Assembly (NCBI GenBank): GCA_003243425.1
Contig: QFQP01000032.1
Span: 21,462 to 85,461 of the forward strand
Length of the DNA stretch: 64,000 nt
Direction of reading: 5' to 3'
Origin: Archangium gephyra
Lineage (GTDB): Bacteria; Myxococcota; Myxococcia; Myxococcales; Myxococcaceae
Shown here: positions 46,401 through 53,924 of the stretch, one piece after another
Layout: each line of letters opens with the position of its first letter
How positions within the stretch are numbered: position 1 is the stretch's first letter
Translations under genes and position numbers: made by a program
The notes under the pieces: model-generated
The model's input: the letters and a program-made list of their open reading frames with translations, nothing else
What the model was told of the DNA's origin: nothing
Databases searched by the model: none

Positions 46401-47278
46401 CCACCAACGTCACCGTCATCGGTCACGTGTGCGGCGCGGGCGACCTCATCCTCCACGACGCGCTGGCGCACGACTCCATCATCCAGGGCGCGAAGCTCTC
46501 GGGTGCCAAGCGCCGCCCCTTCCCTCACAACGACTGGGAAGCGCTCGACCGCATGCTGACGAACCTGCGGCCCCACTACCGCCGCGTGCTCATCGCCATC
46601 GAAGGCACCTACTCGATGGACGGTGACATTCCCGAGCTGCCGAAGTTCATCGAAGTGAAGAAGCGCCACAAGGCGATGCTGCTGGTCGACGAGGCGCACT
46701 CGGCGGGCGTCGTGGGGGCCACCGGCCGCGGCATCGGCGAGTACTTCGGCGTGAACCCCGCCGACGTCGACATGTGGATGGGCACGTTGAGCAAGTCGTT
46801 CGCGTCGTGCGGCGGCTACATCGCCGGCAGCAAGGAGCTGGTCGAGTACCTCAAGTACACGACGCCCGGCTTCGTGTACTCGGTCGGCATTCCGCCTCCG
46901 AACGCGGCGGCGGCGCTGGCGGCCACGCAGCAGATGTTGAAGCACCCCGAGCGCAGCAAGAAGGCCAAGGACAACGCGGCCTACTTCATCAAGCTGCTCA
47001 AGGAGCGCGGCCTCAACTCGGGCTTCTCGAAGGACACCGCCGTGGTGCCGCTCATCGTCGGCAACTCGGTGCTGTGCCTGCAGCTGTCCGACGCGCTGAA
47101 AAAACGCGGCATCAACGTGCAGCCGATTCTGTACCCGGCAGTCGAAGAAGATCAGGCCCGCCTGCGCTTCTTCCTCTCGTCGCTCCACTCGCCTGACCAG
47201 CTCCTCCACACCGCGAACGTGGCGAAAGAAGAGCTCGAACGGCTCACCCGTGAAATGAACGGCGACGCCGTCGCCTGA
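40412..47278 (+). CDS. KS-AT-ACP-KR-DH-AOS polyketide megasynthase
   Basis: 2288 residues in six domains. KS (about 10-465): Cys210, His345, His388. AT (about 555-860): Ser658 in GHSLGE. ACP (about 1065-1145): Ser1098 in LGFDSL. KR (about 1350-1530): TGGAKGLG cofactor loop, Ser1487 and Tyr1500 in SWAGRFGNAAQTDYSAAN. DH double hotdog (about 1580-1840): HTMAGQRVLP with His1599, and Asp1768 in DASFQ. C-terminal alpha-oxoamine synthase (about 1893-2288): DEAHSAG (Asp2093, His2096) and GTLSKSFASCGG, with Lys2128 as PLP lysine. No enoylreductase or thioesterase is visible. The KS-AT-KR-DH style resembles polyunsaturated-fatty-acid synthases. The final domain would condense the ACP-bound chain with an amino acid, losing CO2, to give an alpha-amino ketone as in serine palmitoyltransferase. 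A linker near 960-1060 is Gln/Ala-rich. Confidence 0.93.
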   Translation: MSPSKQEHREAIAVVGMACRFPHAKDLTSLWKVVSTGEVTFEDIDDGRWKHSAFFEPNDVRAVDKTYVRKGAFIDGVEEFAALHYGLAPRRVQVMDPQHRLVIEMTRQALQDAGYDSKGYDKSRTGVFIGASVSEYKDLMTARHRAQQTINGEFGDSLTSTEAEALKAGVADVAPARAFTIAGSLLNMIACSVAQTFDLNGPAMSIDAACSSALVAIHEATINLRARQCNVAIAGGVYLNLNPDNLIGFSRIGAISPSGVCRPFDARADGFVMGEGVGLVVLKRLEDAQRDGDRIYAVLKGTGCNNDGRGEGPMTPRPEGQREAMWRAHADVDFPVESISYVETHGTATTVGDVVEVGALKHFFNERAGKTLSQPFCNLGSIKANVGHTMSAAGAAGFIKTCLMLHHGVIPPQPSAEQLNPKLDLEHSPFMVAAEARPWNVPVRRAAVSSFGFGGTNAHVLLEQAPANEVAPQAEGPSLFLLSAPNPSLLQTHAREVAEQVTLHSLAPAAVARTLAARQGFDSRVAFLATSREDLLAKLNDVANGTLSPTTPVPAEQRKVGFLFAGQGAQKVGLLSDLVQRFPALKAKLEKFDAAVKADAGFSLIDALYPPAGTDPVKAQAHLTQTHVCQPAMAALGIALGEVLRECNVKPDVTLGHSLGEFAAASVAGMLPGADAVKLVAARGRLMNELALTDVGAMLAVMAERSVVEKQLEKLALPNLVVANHNHPTQVVISGATKSVEAAKAAFDTAGLKNTRLDVSHAFHSPLMAGMDGKMAPLIAALALNEPKASVVSCITGKPYESTAEAKDVWVRHATSPVNFVDAVQTAVDAGVTQFIQVGAGGALLSFARGVSPDATLHALAPNEGNDGAAMFLGALGNLWTRGVPLNAQPLFSGAELVTLPPTPLEVQKYWAMERTPRAPRQPLVKSGSVSAASVYAPQVSPQLTSKGPVAMDNLIALFQQQMALMQSQAEIVKAQAAAIQALAGGVDASALTQVTQQVAVPAVNGGGVAVQSTVMPTPVIARPPDFSNMIGKKGTDQVIGVQTSAPVAPVAKKEEPKVDYRPEVTAKVLEFVARISAFPQSTLKLEQTLVGELGFDSLMLVELDQSVGKVWPSLGGLPRELFGKTTSTKTIIDHIVGVLENGATAKSAAPEVKSPVEQYVPTVVPAPLAPVTENVLSLEKPVLVTKDTRGVADAIAAALKNHGIASVVGDVSTAGEFAGVINLVSDAADYRAASRYALGLARKLTAEKAELFVTVSTLGGAFGLNGVKSDSLGQSGALGFTKALSAEWPDALVKAIDVDASLNAETVAQHVVSELLSGDRSIEVGFSKAGRTAVSLVPTQVNDLKSLNSNSIIVITGGAKGLGLKFAKGLAKTYGCTIALTGRSKLDEDTSKAIASVKAAGAKAVSYHPMNVRDAASVRAAIDVVRAQHGKIDAVIHNAGLLADALVEKKDVASLDSVLETKVGGALALLDATKADNLSLFVGIGSWAGRFGNAAQTDYSAANEMLARVSGAKRTLAIDFPPWEDSEMVKKIPAFKKAELKAEGVTFLADDEGVATFLTAIKGASGEVLVGRNMPERTVLHTATFPVSRLNHVYLNDHTMAGQRVLPFASALDHVSAAAVEASGGNAPGQFTPFAVTDFKLQRAVLVPDTIWLEAQVKQAVRSGKSNTMNVTLSQGRATSYAGTVTVGADTAIAPKVKQYAPTAQLPMSLKDFYGGFTFHGPRLQGIVSIDALGDDGVSGTVKGCRPADWVKEPLRKEWTVDPLVLDASFQLAGYWAWVKHQRAGFPVALGRFVQLKPFGLGNLKVTAWFEGQNEDLFTGTLVWQNEKGETVAYVTGMTAEFKKRDPQFNTKAVPVPVAAEAGAVVAEEAAPALNIDEASWNPAKFPEYLDVRERIDMAEAFGLQNPYFSVHEAICGDTTVVNGKQMLNFSSYNYVGNSGDPVVSQAAKDAIEKYGTSVSASRVASGEKPLTRDLEKALAHFFGTEDSIVLVSGHATNVTVIGHVCGAGDLILHDALAHDSIIQGAKLSGAKRRPFPHNDWEALDRMLTNLRPHYRRVLIAIEGTYSMDGDIPELPKFIEVKKRHKAMLLVDEAHSAGVVGATGRGIGEYFGVNPADVDMWMGTLSKSFASCGGYIAGSKELVEYLKYTTPGFVYSVGIPPPNAAAALAATQQMLKHPERSKKAKDNAAYFIKLLKERGLNSGFSKDTAVVPLIVGNSVLCLQLSDALKKRGINVQPILYPAVEEDQARLRFFLSSLHSPDQLLHTANVAKEELERLTREMNGDAVA

Positions 47279-47307
47279 GCAGTTTTCGTTTAAAGGACTG
47301 AACTGAA

Positions 47308-48186
47308 ATGACCTCGACTCAAGACGAAGTTGAAATCGGCTACGACATCTCGAACGAGTTCTTCCGGCTCTGGCTGGACGAGCGCATGCACTACACGTCG
47401 GCCGTCTTCGACGAGCAGCACACGACGCTCGAGCAGGCGCAGCGCAACAAGAGCCGCTGGCTGGCCGACTTCGCCGAGGTGAAGGAGAACTCGCTGGTTC
47501 TCGACATCGGCTGCGGCTGGGGCGCCAACCTCGAGTACCTGGTGCTGGAGCGCAAGGTGCAGCGCGCGCACGGCATCACGTTGTCGCGTCAGCAGGCCGA
47601 AGAGATCCGCGCGCGCAAGCTGCCGGGCGTGACCATGTGGGTCGCCGACTACAAAGACTTCGTGCCGCCCGAGAAGTACGACGCGCTGATCAGCATCGAG
47701 ATGATCGACCACCTCGTGTCGCCGGCGCAGCACCAGGCGGGTGAAGCGGTCAGCATCTACCGCGAGTACTTCAACAAGTGCGCGAAGTGGGTGAAGCCCG
47801 GCGCGTACTTCGGCTTCCAGGCGATTCTGCGTGACCGCATGCCGCGCAACCGTGCGGACCTGGAAGATTTGAAGCAGACCGCCGACGTCATCTTCCCCGG
47901 TGGCCAGAACCCGCGCCTCGAAGACCTCGTCGCTGCGTGCGGCCAGTCGTGGGAGATCATTCAGCTCAACACCCGCCGCCAGGACTACGGCAAGACCACT
48001 GCCGAGTGGCTGCGCCGCATGCGCCTGAACAAGGACAAGATCATGGCGTCGGGCTGGGGCGGCAAGTTGATGAGCAACGGCATCAACGTCTGGGAAAACT
48101 ACGAGCGCTACCTGTCGACGTGCGTGAAGGCCTTCGCCAACCACTGGTCGAGCGACGTGCAGATGAAGCTGCGCCTCAAGGACTGA
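47308..48186 (+). CDS. Cyclopropane-fatty-acid-synthase-type SAM methyltransferase
   Basis: 292 residues, 29 bases after the megasynthase, with AAAGGA upstream. The CMAS-family pattern is clear: EIGYDISNEFFRLWLDERMH, YTSAVF, VLDIGCGWGANLEYL (SAM site), HGITLSRQQAEE and SIEMIDHL. The family methylates or cyclopropanates a double bond or carbon on an acyl chain. As last gene in the operon it is predicted to tailor the lipid made by the ligase, ACP and megasynthase, although C-methylation during chain extension is also possible. Confidence 0.9.
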   Translation: MTSTQDEVEIGYDISNEFFRLWLDERMHYTSAVFDEQHTTLEQAQRNKSRWLADFAEVKENSLVLDIGCGWGANLEYLVLERKVQRAHGITLSRQQAEEIRARKLPGVTMWVADYKDFVPPEKYDALISIEMIDHLVSPAQHQAGEAVSIYREYFNKCAKWVKPGAYFGFQAILRDRMPRNRADLEDLKQTADVIFPGGQNPRLEDLVAACGQSWEIIQLNTRRQDYGKTTAEWLRRMRLNKDKIMASGWGGKLMSNGINVWENYERYLSTCVKAFANHWSSDVQMKLRLKD

Positions 48187-48208
48187 GTTCTCAGAACAGA
48201 CGTCAATT

Positions 48209-48247
48209 CAGCCGCGTGGGCTTCTGGCTCGCGCGGCTGTTTTGTTT
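48209..48247 (+). terminator. Rho-independent terminator of the lipid operon
   Basis: CAGCCGCG pairs perfectly with CGCGGCTG across a 15-base loop, followed by TTTTGTTT. It lies 23 bases after the methyltransferase stop codon. Confidence 0.85.
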
Positions 48248-48288
48248 CATGAGACGCTGCGCGGCCGCTTGATGAAGGAGCTCGAACG

Positions 48289-50559
48289 ATGTTGCTGAGC
48301 GGTCTGGTGCTGGTGCTGGCGTCACTGCCACTCCCGCCCGTGGAGCCGCCGCCCGCGTGGGTGAAGCCTCTCGCAGTGCCCAGGGTTCCCGAGAAGACGT
48401 CGGGCAGTTTTCACACCCTCGTCCGCGACACCCAGGTGCGCGCCACGCCCGACCGTCTCGAGACCTGGGAGCGCCGCGTATGGAAGGTGCTCAACCAGCC
48501 CGGCGTCGAAGCGCTCGCCAAGCAGCAGTTCTCGTGGAACCCCGCGTCGGAGACCTTCGCGCTGCACGGCGTGTGGGTGTGGAGAAACGGCAAACGCCGC
48601 GACGCCTGGCACCCTGACGACGCGCGCGTGCTCCCGCAGGAAGACGACCTCGCCGCGGGGCTCTACGACGGCCGCCAGAAGCTGGTGCTGGAGCTGCGCG
48701 ACGTGCGGCCCGGCGACATCGTCGAATACGCGTACACGCGCCGCGGTGAAAACCCGGTCTTCAAGGGCCACGTCACGCTGTGGGCAGATCAAGCCGGTGA
48801 CTCGGCAGTGTCGCTGCTGCACTACGAGCTCACCTGGCTGCGTGAGCGCGCGTTGCAGGCATTCCCCCGCGGCGGCGCGAAGCCGCCCGAGGTCACCACC
48901 ACCGACGGCGGCTCGGTCTTTTCGTGGACGCTCGAGAACGTGCCCGCCCGCGCGTGGGAAGAGCACGCCCCCGACGACGTCGACCAGCTTCCGTACGTGG
49001 TCTTCACCGACTGGAGCGACTGGGCCACCGTGCGCGCGTGGGCCGAAACGCTCTTCGCGCTCCCCGCCTCAGGCCAGGAGTTCGACGACCTCGTGACGCA
49101 GCTGCAGGCGCTGCCCGAGCACCAACGCGCCCGTGAAGCCGTGCGCATGGTGCAGGACGAGATTCGCTACGTCGGCGTAGAGCTGGGCCAGCACAGCCAT
49201 CAACCGCACGACCCCGCGTGGGTGCTCGAGCGCGGCTTCGGCGACTGCAAAGACAAGACGCTGCTGCTCGTCTCTCTGCTGCGCGCGGTGAACGTCGAAG
49301 CGTGGCCGGCGCTGGTGAACACCGACGCGGCGCCCGGCTTCGCCACCGAGCCGCCGAGCGCGTCGCACTTCAATCACGCCATCGCGCTGGTGAACCTGCC
49401 CACCGGGCCGGTCTTCATCGACGGCACCTCGACGTTGAACCGCGGGCCGCTCGAGAACCGGGAGCCCGTCCCGTACCGCTTCGCGCTGGTGATTCGCCCC
49501 GGAGAGACGGGCCTGACGAACATCGACCGGCCGATGCCCATGGCACCCACCTGGGACGTCACCCAGAAATGGCACACCGCCGCCGATGGCACCGCGACGC
49601 TCACCATCGTCACCGTCGCGCGGGGCCACGAAGCGCCGGCGCTGCGCCGCTCCATCGAACGCCGCACACGCGAAGACCTCGAGCGCTCGTGGCGTGAACG
49701 TCGCGTCGAAGACTTCGACACCGACCTCACCATGGTCTCGCTCGACTGGAGCGACGACGCGGAGGCCGAGACCGTCACGCTCACCGAGCACTACACGGTG
49801 GCGCGCTTCTACGACAACAACGGCGACCACGACTTCCGCACCACGGCGATCTCCGGAGATCTGGTGTGGCTGCCGGAAACGCCGCGCTCACAGCCGTGGA
49901 AGATCGACGCGCCCCTGCACGTGCACGAGCGCATCGAGTGGTCGAACGCAGCGCCGCTCGAGGCCGAGAACTTCTCCATCAGGGACGACGTCGTCGACGC
50001 CGAGGTCTTCCTCCTCGAGTCGCAGCAGACCGTGCGCGAAGGAAAGCTCGTCCTGGAATGGACGCTCAAGAATACCGAGCCGCGCCTCGAACCGTCGCAG
50101 TTCACCGCGCATCGCATCGCCACGCAGCGCGCCGCCGACACCACGCGCTACACGGTCAACGCCAGGAGCAAGGTCGAGCACCGCAAGCCGAAGAAGGAAG
50201 GCGATCTCCTCGGCCTGGGAATCGGCGTGCTCATCGTGATGCTGTTGATGACCGCGCTCACCTGGTTCGGCAAGGCGCGCGAACGGTGGGAAAAGATGAA
50301 GGCGCGGGTGCGGGTCGACGCGTTCCGCTCGAAGCAAACGGGCAGCGCCGGTGAGCTCGCCTCGCAGCCGGCCGTGGTCGCGTCGCTGGCCGAGGGCATG
50401 AAGTTGTTCACCTCGAAGAACTGCCCACGCGGCCACCTGTGGAATGCAGCGACCGAAGCGGGCGGCGTGCGACTCGGTGATGAGCGCGTCACCGTGCTCG
50501 AGCGCAGGTGCTCCACGTGCGACGCCAACGAGCACCGCTACGTGAAGCTGAAGGCCTGA
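48289..50559 (+). CDS. DUF3857/transglutaminase-like exported membrane protein
   Basis: 756 residues; ATG with AAGGAG about 10 bases upstream. The N-terminal signal is LLSGLVLVLASLPLPP. A DUF3857 domain (about 50-250) is followed by a transglutaminase core: GFGDCKDKTLLLVSLLRAV (Cys near 321), SHFNHAIA (His) and FIDGTS (Asp), a complete triad. A membrane segment lies near 646-665 (GLGIGVLIVMLLMTALTWFG), then a basic linker and a C-terminal four-Cys zinc-ribbon-like end (CPRGH...CSTCD). The enzyme probably modifies or cleaves protein or peptide bonds in the periplasm. It lies after the lipid operon's terminator and is probably separate. Confidence 0.8.
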   Translation: MLLSGLVLVLASLPLPPVEPPPAWVKPLAVPRVPEKTSGSFHTLVRDTQVRATPDRLETWERRVWKVLNQPGVEALAKQQFSWNPASETFALHGVWVWRNGKRRDAWHPDDARVLPQEDDLAAGLYDGRQKLVLELRDVRPGDIVEYAYTRRGENPVFKGHVTLWADQAGDSAVSLLHYELTWLRERALQAFPRGGAKPPEVTTTDGGSVFSWTLENVPARAWEEHAPDDVDQLPYVVFTDWSDWATVRAWAETLFALPASGQEFDDLVTQLQALPEHQRAREAVRMVQDEIRYVGVELGQHSHQPHDPAWVLERGFGDCKDKTLLLVSLLRAVNVEAWPALVNTDAAPGFATEPPSASHFNHAIALVNLPTGPVFIDGTSTLNRGPLENREPVPYRFALVIRPGETGLTNIDRPMPMAPTWDVTQKWHTAADGTATLTIVTVARGHEAPALRRSIERRTREDLERSWRERRVEDFDTDLTMVSLDWSDDAEAETVTLTEHYTVARFYDNNGDHDFRTTAISGDLVWLPETPRSQPWKIDAPLHVHERIEWSNAAPLEAENFSIRDDVVDAEVFLLESQQTVREGKLVLEWTLKNTEPRLEPSQFTAHRIATQRAADTTRYTVNARSKVEHRKPKKEGDLLGLGIGVLIVMLLMTALTWFGKARERWEKMKARVRVDAFRSKQTGSAGELASQPAVVASLAEGMKLFTSKNCPRGHLWNAATEAGGVRLGDERVTVLERRCSTCDANEHRYVKLKA

Positions 50560-50608
50560 AGGCCGGCGCCGAGCTGCCGACCGTTGAGCGGGCGTCAAAA
50601 GCGCCAGC

Positions 50609-51481
50609 TCAGGCCGCGCGCGTGACGGGGCCTCGCTGCACCAACGCGCTCGTCTCGGCGAACAACTTCGCGGCGAACGTCGCGTCGTTCACCAGCGGGT
50701 GCACTGGAGCGTCCCTCCGCGTGTACTCGTACACGCCGCCGCTCTTCAGCCCGTCGGCCGTCATCAGCCACGTCGCCGTCTTCGCCGACCGCGCGACCGT
50801 CGACGCACCGGGCATCACCAGCGGCGTCAACCACGGCAGCACGTTCCGCCACACCCACCGGGCCCCCGGCGCGTACCCGCGCGCGAGCCCCGTGCCCGCC
50901 ATCAACCCGGGGTCGAGCGTCAGGTAGGTCGCGCCCGCATCACGCGCGGCGAACATCGGCGCCGACACCGTGCACAGGAACTTGCTCGTCGAATAGCGAT
51001 CTCGCGCGGTCAACTCCACCTCGCCGCGCGCCGTCGCCTCGAGGCTGGTGAACTTCGTGCCGCGAAAGCCCATCAGGTTCGCGGGGAACTTCGGCACGTG
51101 CGTGGCGCTGCCGATGAACATCACCCGCCCGCCCTTCACCCACCTCTGCAACCCGCGCGTGAGCACGAACGCCGCGAGGTAGTTCACCGCCACCGTCTCT
51201 TCGTAGCCGTCGGGCGTGCGCGTGATGTCGCCCACCATCTGCACGCCGGCGTTGTTGATGAGCCCTGCCAGCGGGGTCGACCACGCGTCGGCGAACTGCT
51301 GCACGGCTTCGAGGCGCGAGAGGTCCAGGATCATCACCTTCGCGCGTGGCCCCAGGTCCGGCACCTTCGACGGCGTGCGCACCGGCAGCACCACCTCGTG
51401 CTCTCCACTCGCGGCCAACAACTGCCGCGCGAGCTCCAACCCGAACCCCTGTGATGCGCCCGTCACCAGAAACGTCTTCAT
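50609..51481 (-). CDS. Short-chain dehydrogenase/reductase
   Basis: 290 residues from ATG 51481 with GGGAGCAGG upstream. NAD(P)-binding TGASQGFG, NNAG, and the catalytic pair Tyr/Lys in DRYSTSKFL are all present. It resembles WW-domain-oxidoreductase-like SDRs; substrate unknown. It is divergent from a TetR gene with only 31 bases between the start codons, so it is probably the regulated target. Confidence 0.87.
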   Translation of the reverse strand: MKTFLVTGASQGFGLELARQLLAASGEHEVVLPVRTPSKVPDLGPRAKVMILDLSRLEAVQQFADAWSTPLAGLINNAGVQMVGDITRTPDGYEETVAVNYLAAFVLTRGLQRWVKGGRVMFIGSATHVPKFPANLMGFRGTKFTSLEATARGEVELTARDRYSTSKFLCTVSAPMFAARDAGATYLTLDPGLMAGTGLARGYAPGARWVWRNVLPWLTPLVMPGASTVARSAKTATWLMTADGLKSGGVYEYTRRDAPVHPLVNDATFAAKLFAETSALVQRGPVTRAA

Positions 51482-51512
51482 TTTCCTGCTCCCGTCGTTG
51501 AGAGACGCGGGA

Positions 51513-52142
51513 ATGAATATGAGGAAATCCTCAGGTTCGACATTCGCATCCGGGAGCGCGTCGCTCACGCGGCGTATTCGGCAGCGAAAACAGCCGGTTC
51601 AAGGCCGCTCGCAGGCGACGGTTCAGGCGATCCTCGACGCCACGCTTCAGGTTTTGATGAAGCAGGGGCTGGCGCGCTTCAACACCGCCTCGGTCGCTGA
51701 ACGCGCGGGGGTTTCGGTGGGCACGCTGTACCAGTACTTCCCCGACAAGGCGTCGCTGGTCACCGCCGTCGCCGTGCGCTCGTTGATGCTCATGCGCGCC
51801 ACCATCGAAGAAGCGGCGCTGCAGGTGGCCGCGCTGCCACGCCGTGATGGCCTTCCCTGGCTCGTCGAACGGCTGGTGGCCTTCAAGCGCGACAACCTCG
51901 CGTCCATCCGCGCGCTGCGCGAGACCATGGCTTCACCCGAGCGCATCGCGCTCATTCGCGACGTCATGGACCGCAGCGCCTCGCTGTTCGCGCCCTTCAC
52001 CGCCGGCCCGCTCGAGAACCAGGTGCTGATGTCGGCCGTCGAAGGCGCCATCGACCACGCCATCGACCACCAGCCCCAGCTGCTCGCAGACGCGCGCTTC
52101 GTCACCGCGCTCCAGCGGCTGGCCCAGACGTTCGCGAAGTGA
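51513..52142 (+). CDS. TetR-family transcriptional regulator
   Basis: 209 residues from ATG 51513 (ATG 51519 is an alternative). The DNA-binding helix-turn-helix is in residues 30-80: QATVQAILDATLQVLMKQGL, FNTASVAERAGVSVGTLYQY, FPDKASLVTAV. The C-terminal ligand domain is helical. A palindrome at the very start of the gene is a likely operator, so it probably represses itself and the divergent SDR gene. Confidence 0.87.
   Translation: MNMRKSSGSTFASGSASLTRRIRQRKQPVQGRSQATVQAILDATLQVLMKQGLARFNTASVAERAGVSVGTLYQYFPDKASLVTAVAVRSLMLMRATIEEAALQVAALPRRDGLPWLVERLVAFKRDNLASIRALRETMASPERIALIRDVMDRSASLFAPFTAGPLENQVLMSAVEGAIDHAIDHQPQLLADARFVTALQRLAQTFAK
51520..51533. promoter_or_regulatory. Candidate TetR operator palindrome
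   Basis: TGAGGA-AA-TCCTCA is a perfect 6-base inverted repeat around two A. It lies just downstream of the shared SDR/TetR intergenic gap, overlapping the first codons of the TetR gene. Confidence 0.5.
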
Positions 52143-52163
52143 GCGCCAGCGCTCCCAGCCGCG

Positions 52164-53516
52164 TCAACCGCTGACGCCATCACGCAGGTAGTGCTGCTCA
52201 CCGAGCTCCGAGGTCAGCAACGCCTGCAGCTGCTGAAGTAGCCGGGCGCGGCGATCCAGCGAAGACGGCGCACCGATTCGGTCCGGCTCCGGCATCAGGC
52301 TCACGAAGCCCGCGCTGCCTTCCACCGCGCCCACCGTCTCCAACGTGCACGGCAACTCGTACGGCGCCTGCGACCACCGCTGCGCGGCGCGCGTGCACAT
52401 CACCGCCGCCTCCGAAAACCGCGCGCCGATGTTCTCGGCATCACGCGTGCGCAAGGTCGTCACCAGGTTGGCCCACAACGAGGGCTCGTTGCGCACCACC
52501 TGCCAGATGCGGAACTCGCCGTCGCCCGTCTCACACAGCGCGATGCAGCGGTTCGGAGAGATCCACCCCGACAACGAGGCGTGCATCTGCGCCCAGCGAA
52601 TGAGCGCCTCACGGGCGTCGTCGGCGTCGGAGAACGCGCTGGTCGAGGCGGAATGAAAACGCCAACCGCTCTCTGCGTCGGCCACCCACTCCGAGGGCGT
52701 CAACTCGCGGGGCGCGCTCGGCAGCCCGACCCCCGCTTCCTGCAGAAGAATGCGACCGTTGATGGCCGGCCAGATCCACCCGGCGGGCACCGACGTGTCT
52801 GGCAGACGCGGCGGAGAACCACGCGGGCTCAGTCGCGGCTTCGGCGCGTCGGCCCACGTCTCGAACGCCAGCGGGTCGAGCGGCAACACCTTCATCTGCG
52901 AGAGCAGCGAGTCGGCGTTCTCCACCGCGCCGTCGTGCGCCTTCAATTCACCCAGCCGCATCTGCTCACGCGCGCGATCCAACGCCAACCGCACCGCGAA
53001 CACGAAGGCCTCACGCGTGCCTTCACCGGCCGACGCCACCGACTCCACGAGCGCCAGCCCGTACGTCTTCCGCAGCCGCTCCAGCGGGGCAGCGTCGGGC
53101 AGGTCGCGCTTGTTGGCCTGCAGCACCACACCCGGCGGCAGCGGGCGCGACTTGAGCGTGACCATCAGGTCGTCGAGGTGCGCCAGGCTCTCGCCCATGC
53201 GTTCCTGCGACGTGTCGGCCACGAAGACCACCGCGTCGGCCGACTCGAGCAACAACTTGCGCCTGGGCGCCAACGCCCGCTGCCCCGGCACGCTCACGAT
53301 CTGACAGCGAATCTGCCGGCCTTCGAAGCGACCGCCCGTGTACTCCATCCAGTCGAAGTACACGGTGCGGCCGGCTGACTCTTCCGGTGTGAACACCTGC
53401 CCCTGACCCAGGCGCTGCGCCAGAGCCCGGAGCGTGGTCGTCTTCCCCGCGGTCGGCGGCCCGTCGTAGACGATGCGCACCACGACCGCGTCGCTCTGCT
53501 GGTCGAGCGTCGCCAC
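52164..53516 (-). CDS. MglA-like small GTPase with C-terminal extension
   Basis: 450 residues, GTG start six bases after the roadblock stop codon. The GTPase domain occupies about 1-195: GPPTAGKTT (P-loop), VSVPGQ (G3), VLQANKRDLPD (G4). As in the MglA polarity GTPases of myxobacteria (TVPGQ), the G3 motif ends in PGQ and lacks the usual Asp; here it is Ser. RRKLLLESADAVVFVADTS is typical of MglA. The C-terminal 250 residues, unlike MglA, contain WVADAESGWRFHSAST and other Trp-rich stretches and match nothing I recognise. The roadblock genes in front likely encode its GAP or GEF-type partners. Confidence 0.8.
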   Translation of the reverse strand: MATLDQQSDAVVVRIVYDGPPTAGKTTTLRALAQRLGQGQVFTPEESAGRTVYFDWMEYTGGRFEGRQIRCQIVSVPGQRALAPRRKLLLESADAVVFVADTSQERMGESLAHLDDLMVTLKSRPLPPGVVLQANKRDLPDAAPLERLRKTYGLALVESVASAGEGTREAFVFAVRLALDRAREQMRLGELKAHDGAVENADSLLSQMKVLPLDPLAFETWADAPKPRLSPRGSPPRLPDTSVPAGWIWPAINGRILLQEAGVGLPSAPRELTPSEWVADAESGWRFHSASTSAFSDADDAREALIRWAQMHASLSGWISPNRCIALCETGDGEFRIWQVVRNEPSLWANLVTTLRTRDAENIGARFSEAAVMCTRAAQRWSQAPYELPCTLETVGAVEGSAGFVSLMPEPDRIGAPSSLDRRARLLQQLQALLTSELGEQHYLRDGVSG

Positions 53517-53522
53517 GAGCCG

Positions 53523-53891
53523 TTACACCAACGATGACGCGTTCTTGTTCACCGCCGTGCGCACGATGGCGATGTTGGAGTTGGCGCGCTCCGCTGCGAG
53601 GTAGATGAACGTGGTCTGCGAAACGAGCTTGATGATGTGAATCTGATCTCCCAGCGTCAGCAGCATGTCTTCAAGGTGCGTCTTCAGGTTGAGCGCCTTC
53701 ATGATCTTCAACTTCTGCTTCACCATTTCGGAGTTGTAGGCGCTGGCTGCGGCGAGATCGAAATCAGGCCGGGCCGACTTGAGCCCCAGCGTCATTCCCG
53801 AATCGAGGTCCACGAGGGACGCGGCGATGAAGCCCGGAATGTCGTTGGCCATCTTCTCGAACGCTTCGACGATCTGCTTTTCACTGGGCAT
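53523..53891 (-). CDS. Roadblock/LC7-domain protein
   Basis: 122 residues, almost wholly a roadblock domain: FIAASLVDLDSGMTLGLKS, MKALNLKTHLEDMLLTLGDQ and FIYLAAERANSNIAIVRTAV. AAGGAG lies upstream of the ATG. Roadblock proteins such as MglB bind small GTPases and control their cycle. Directly upstream of the MglA-like GTPase. Confidence 0.88.
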   Translation of the reverse strand: MPSEKQIVEAFEKMANDIPGFIAASLVDLDSGMTLGLKSARPDFDLAAASAYNSEMVKQKLKIMKALNLKTHLEDMLLTLGDQIHIIKLVSQTTFIYLAAERANSNIAIVRTAVNKNASSLV

Positions 53892-53924
53892 TGTGTGGTT
53901 CTCCTTGTGTGAGTTCCGGCGAAG

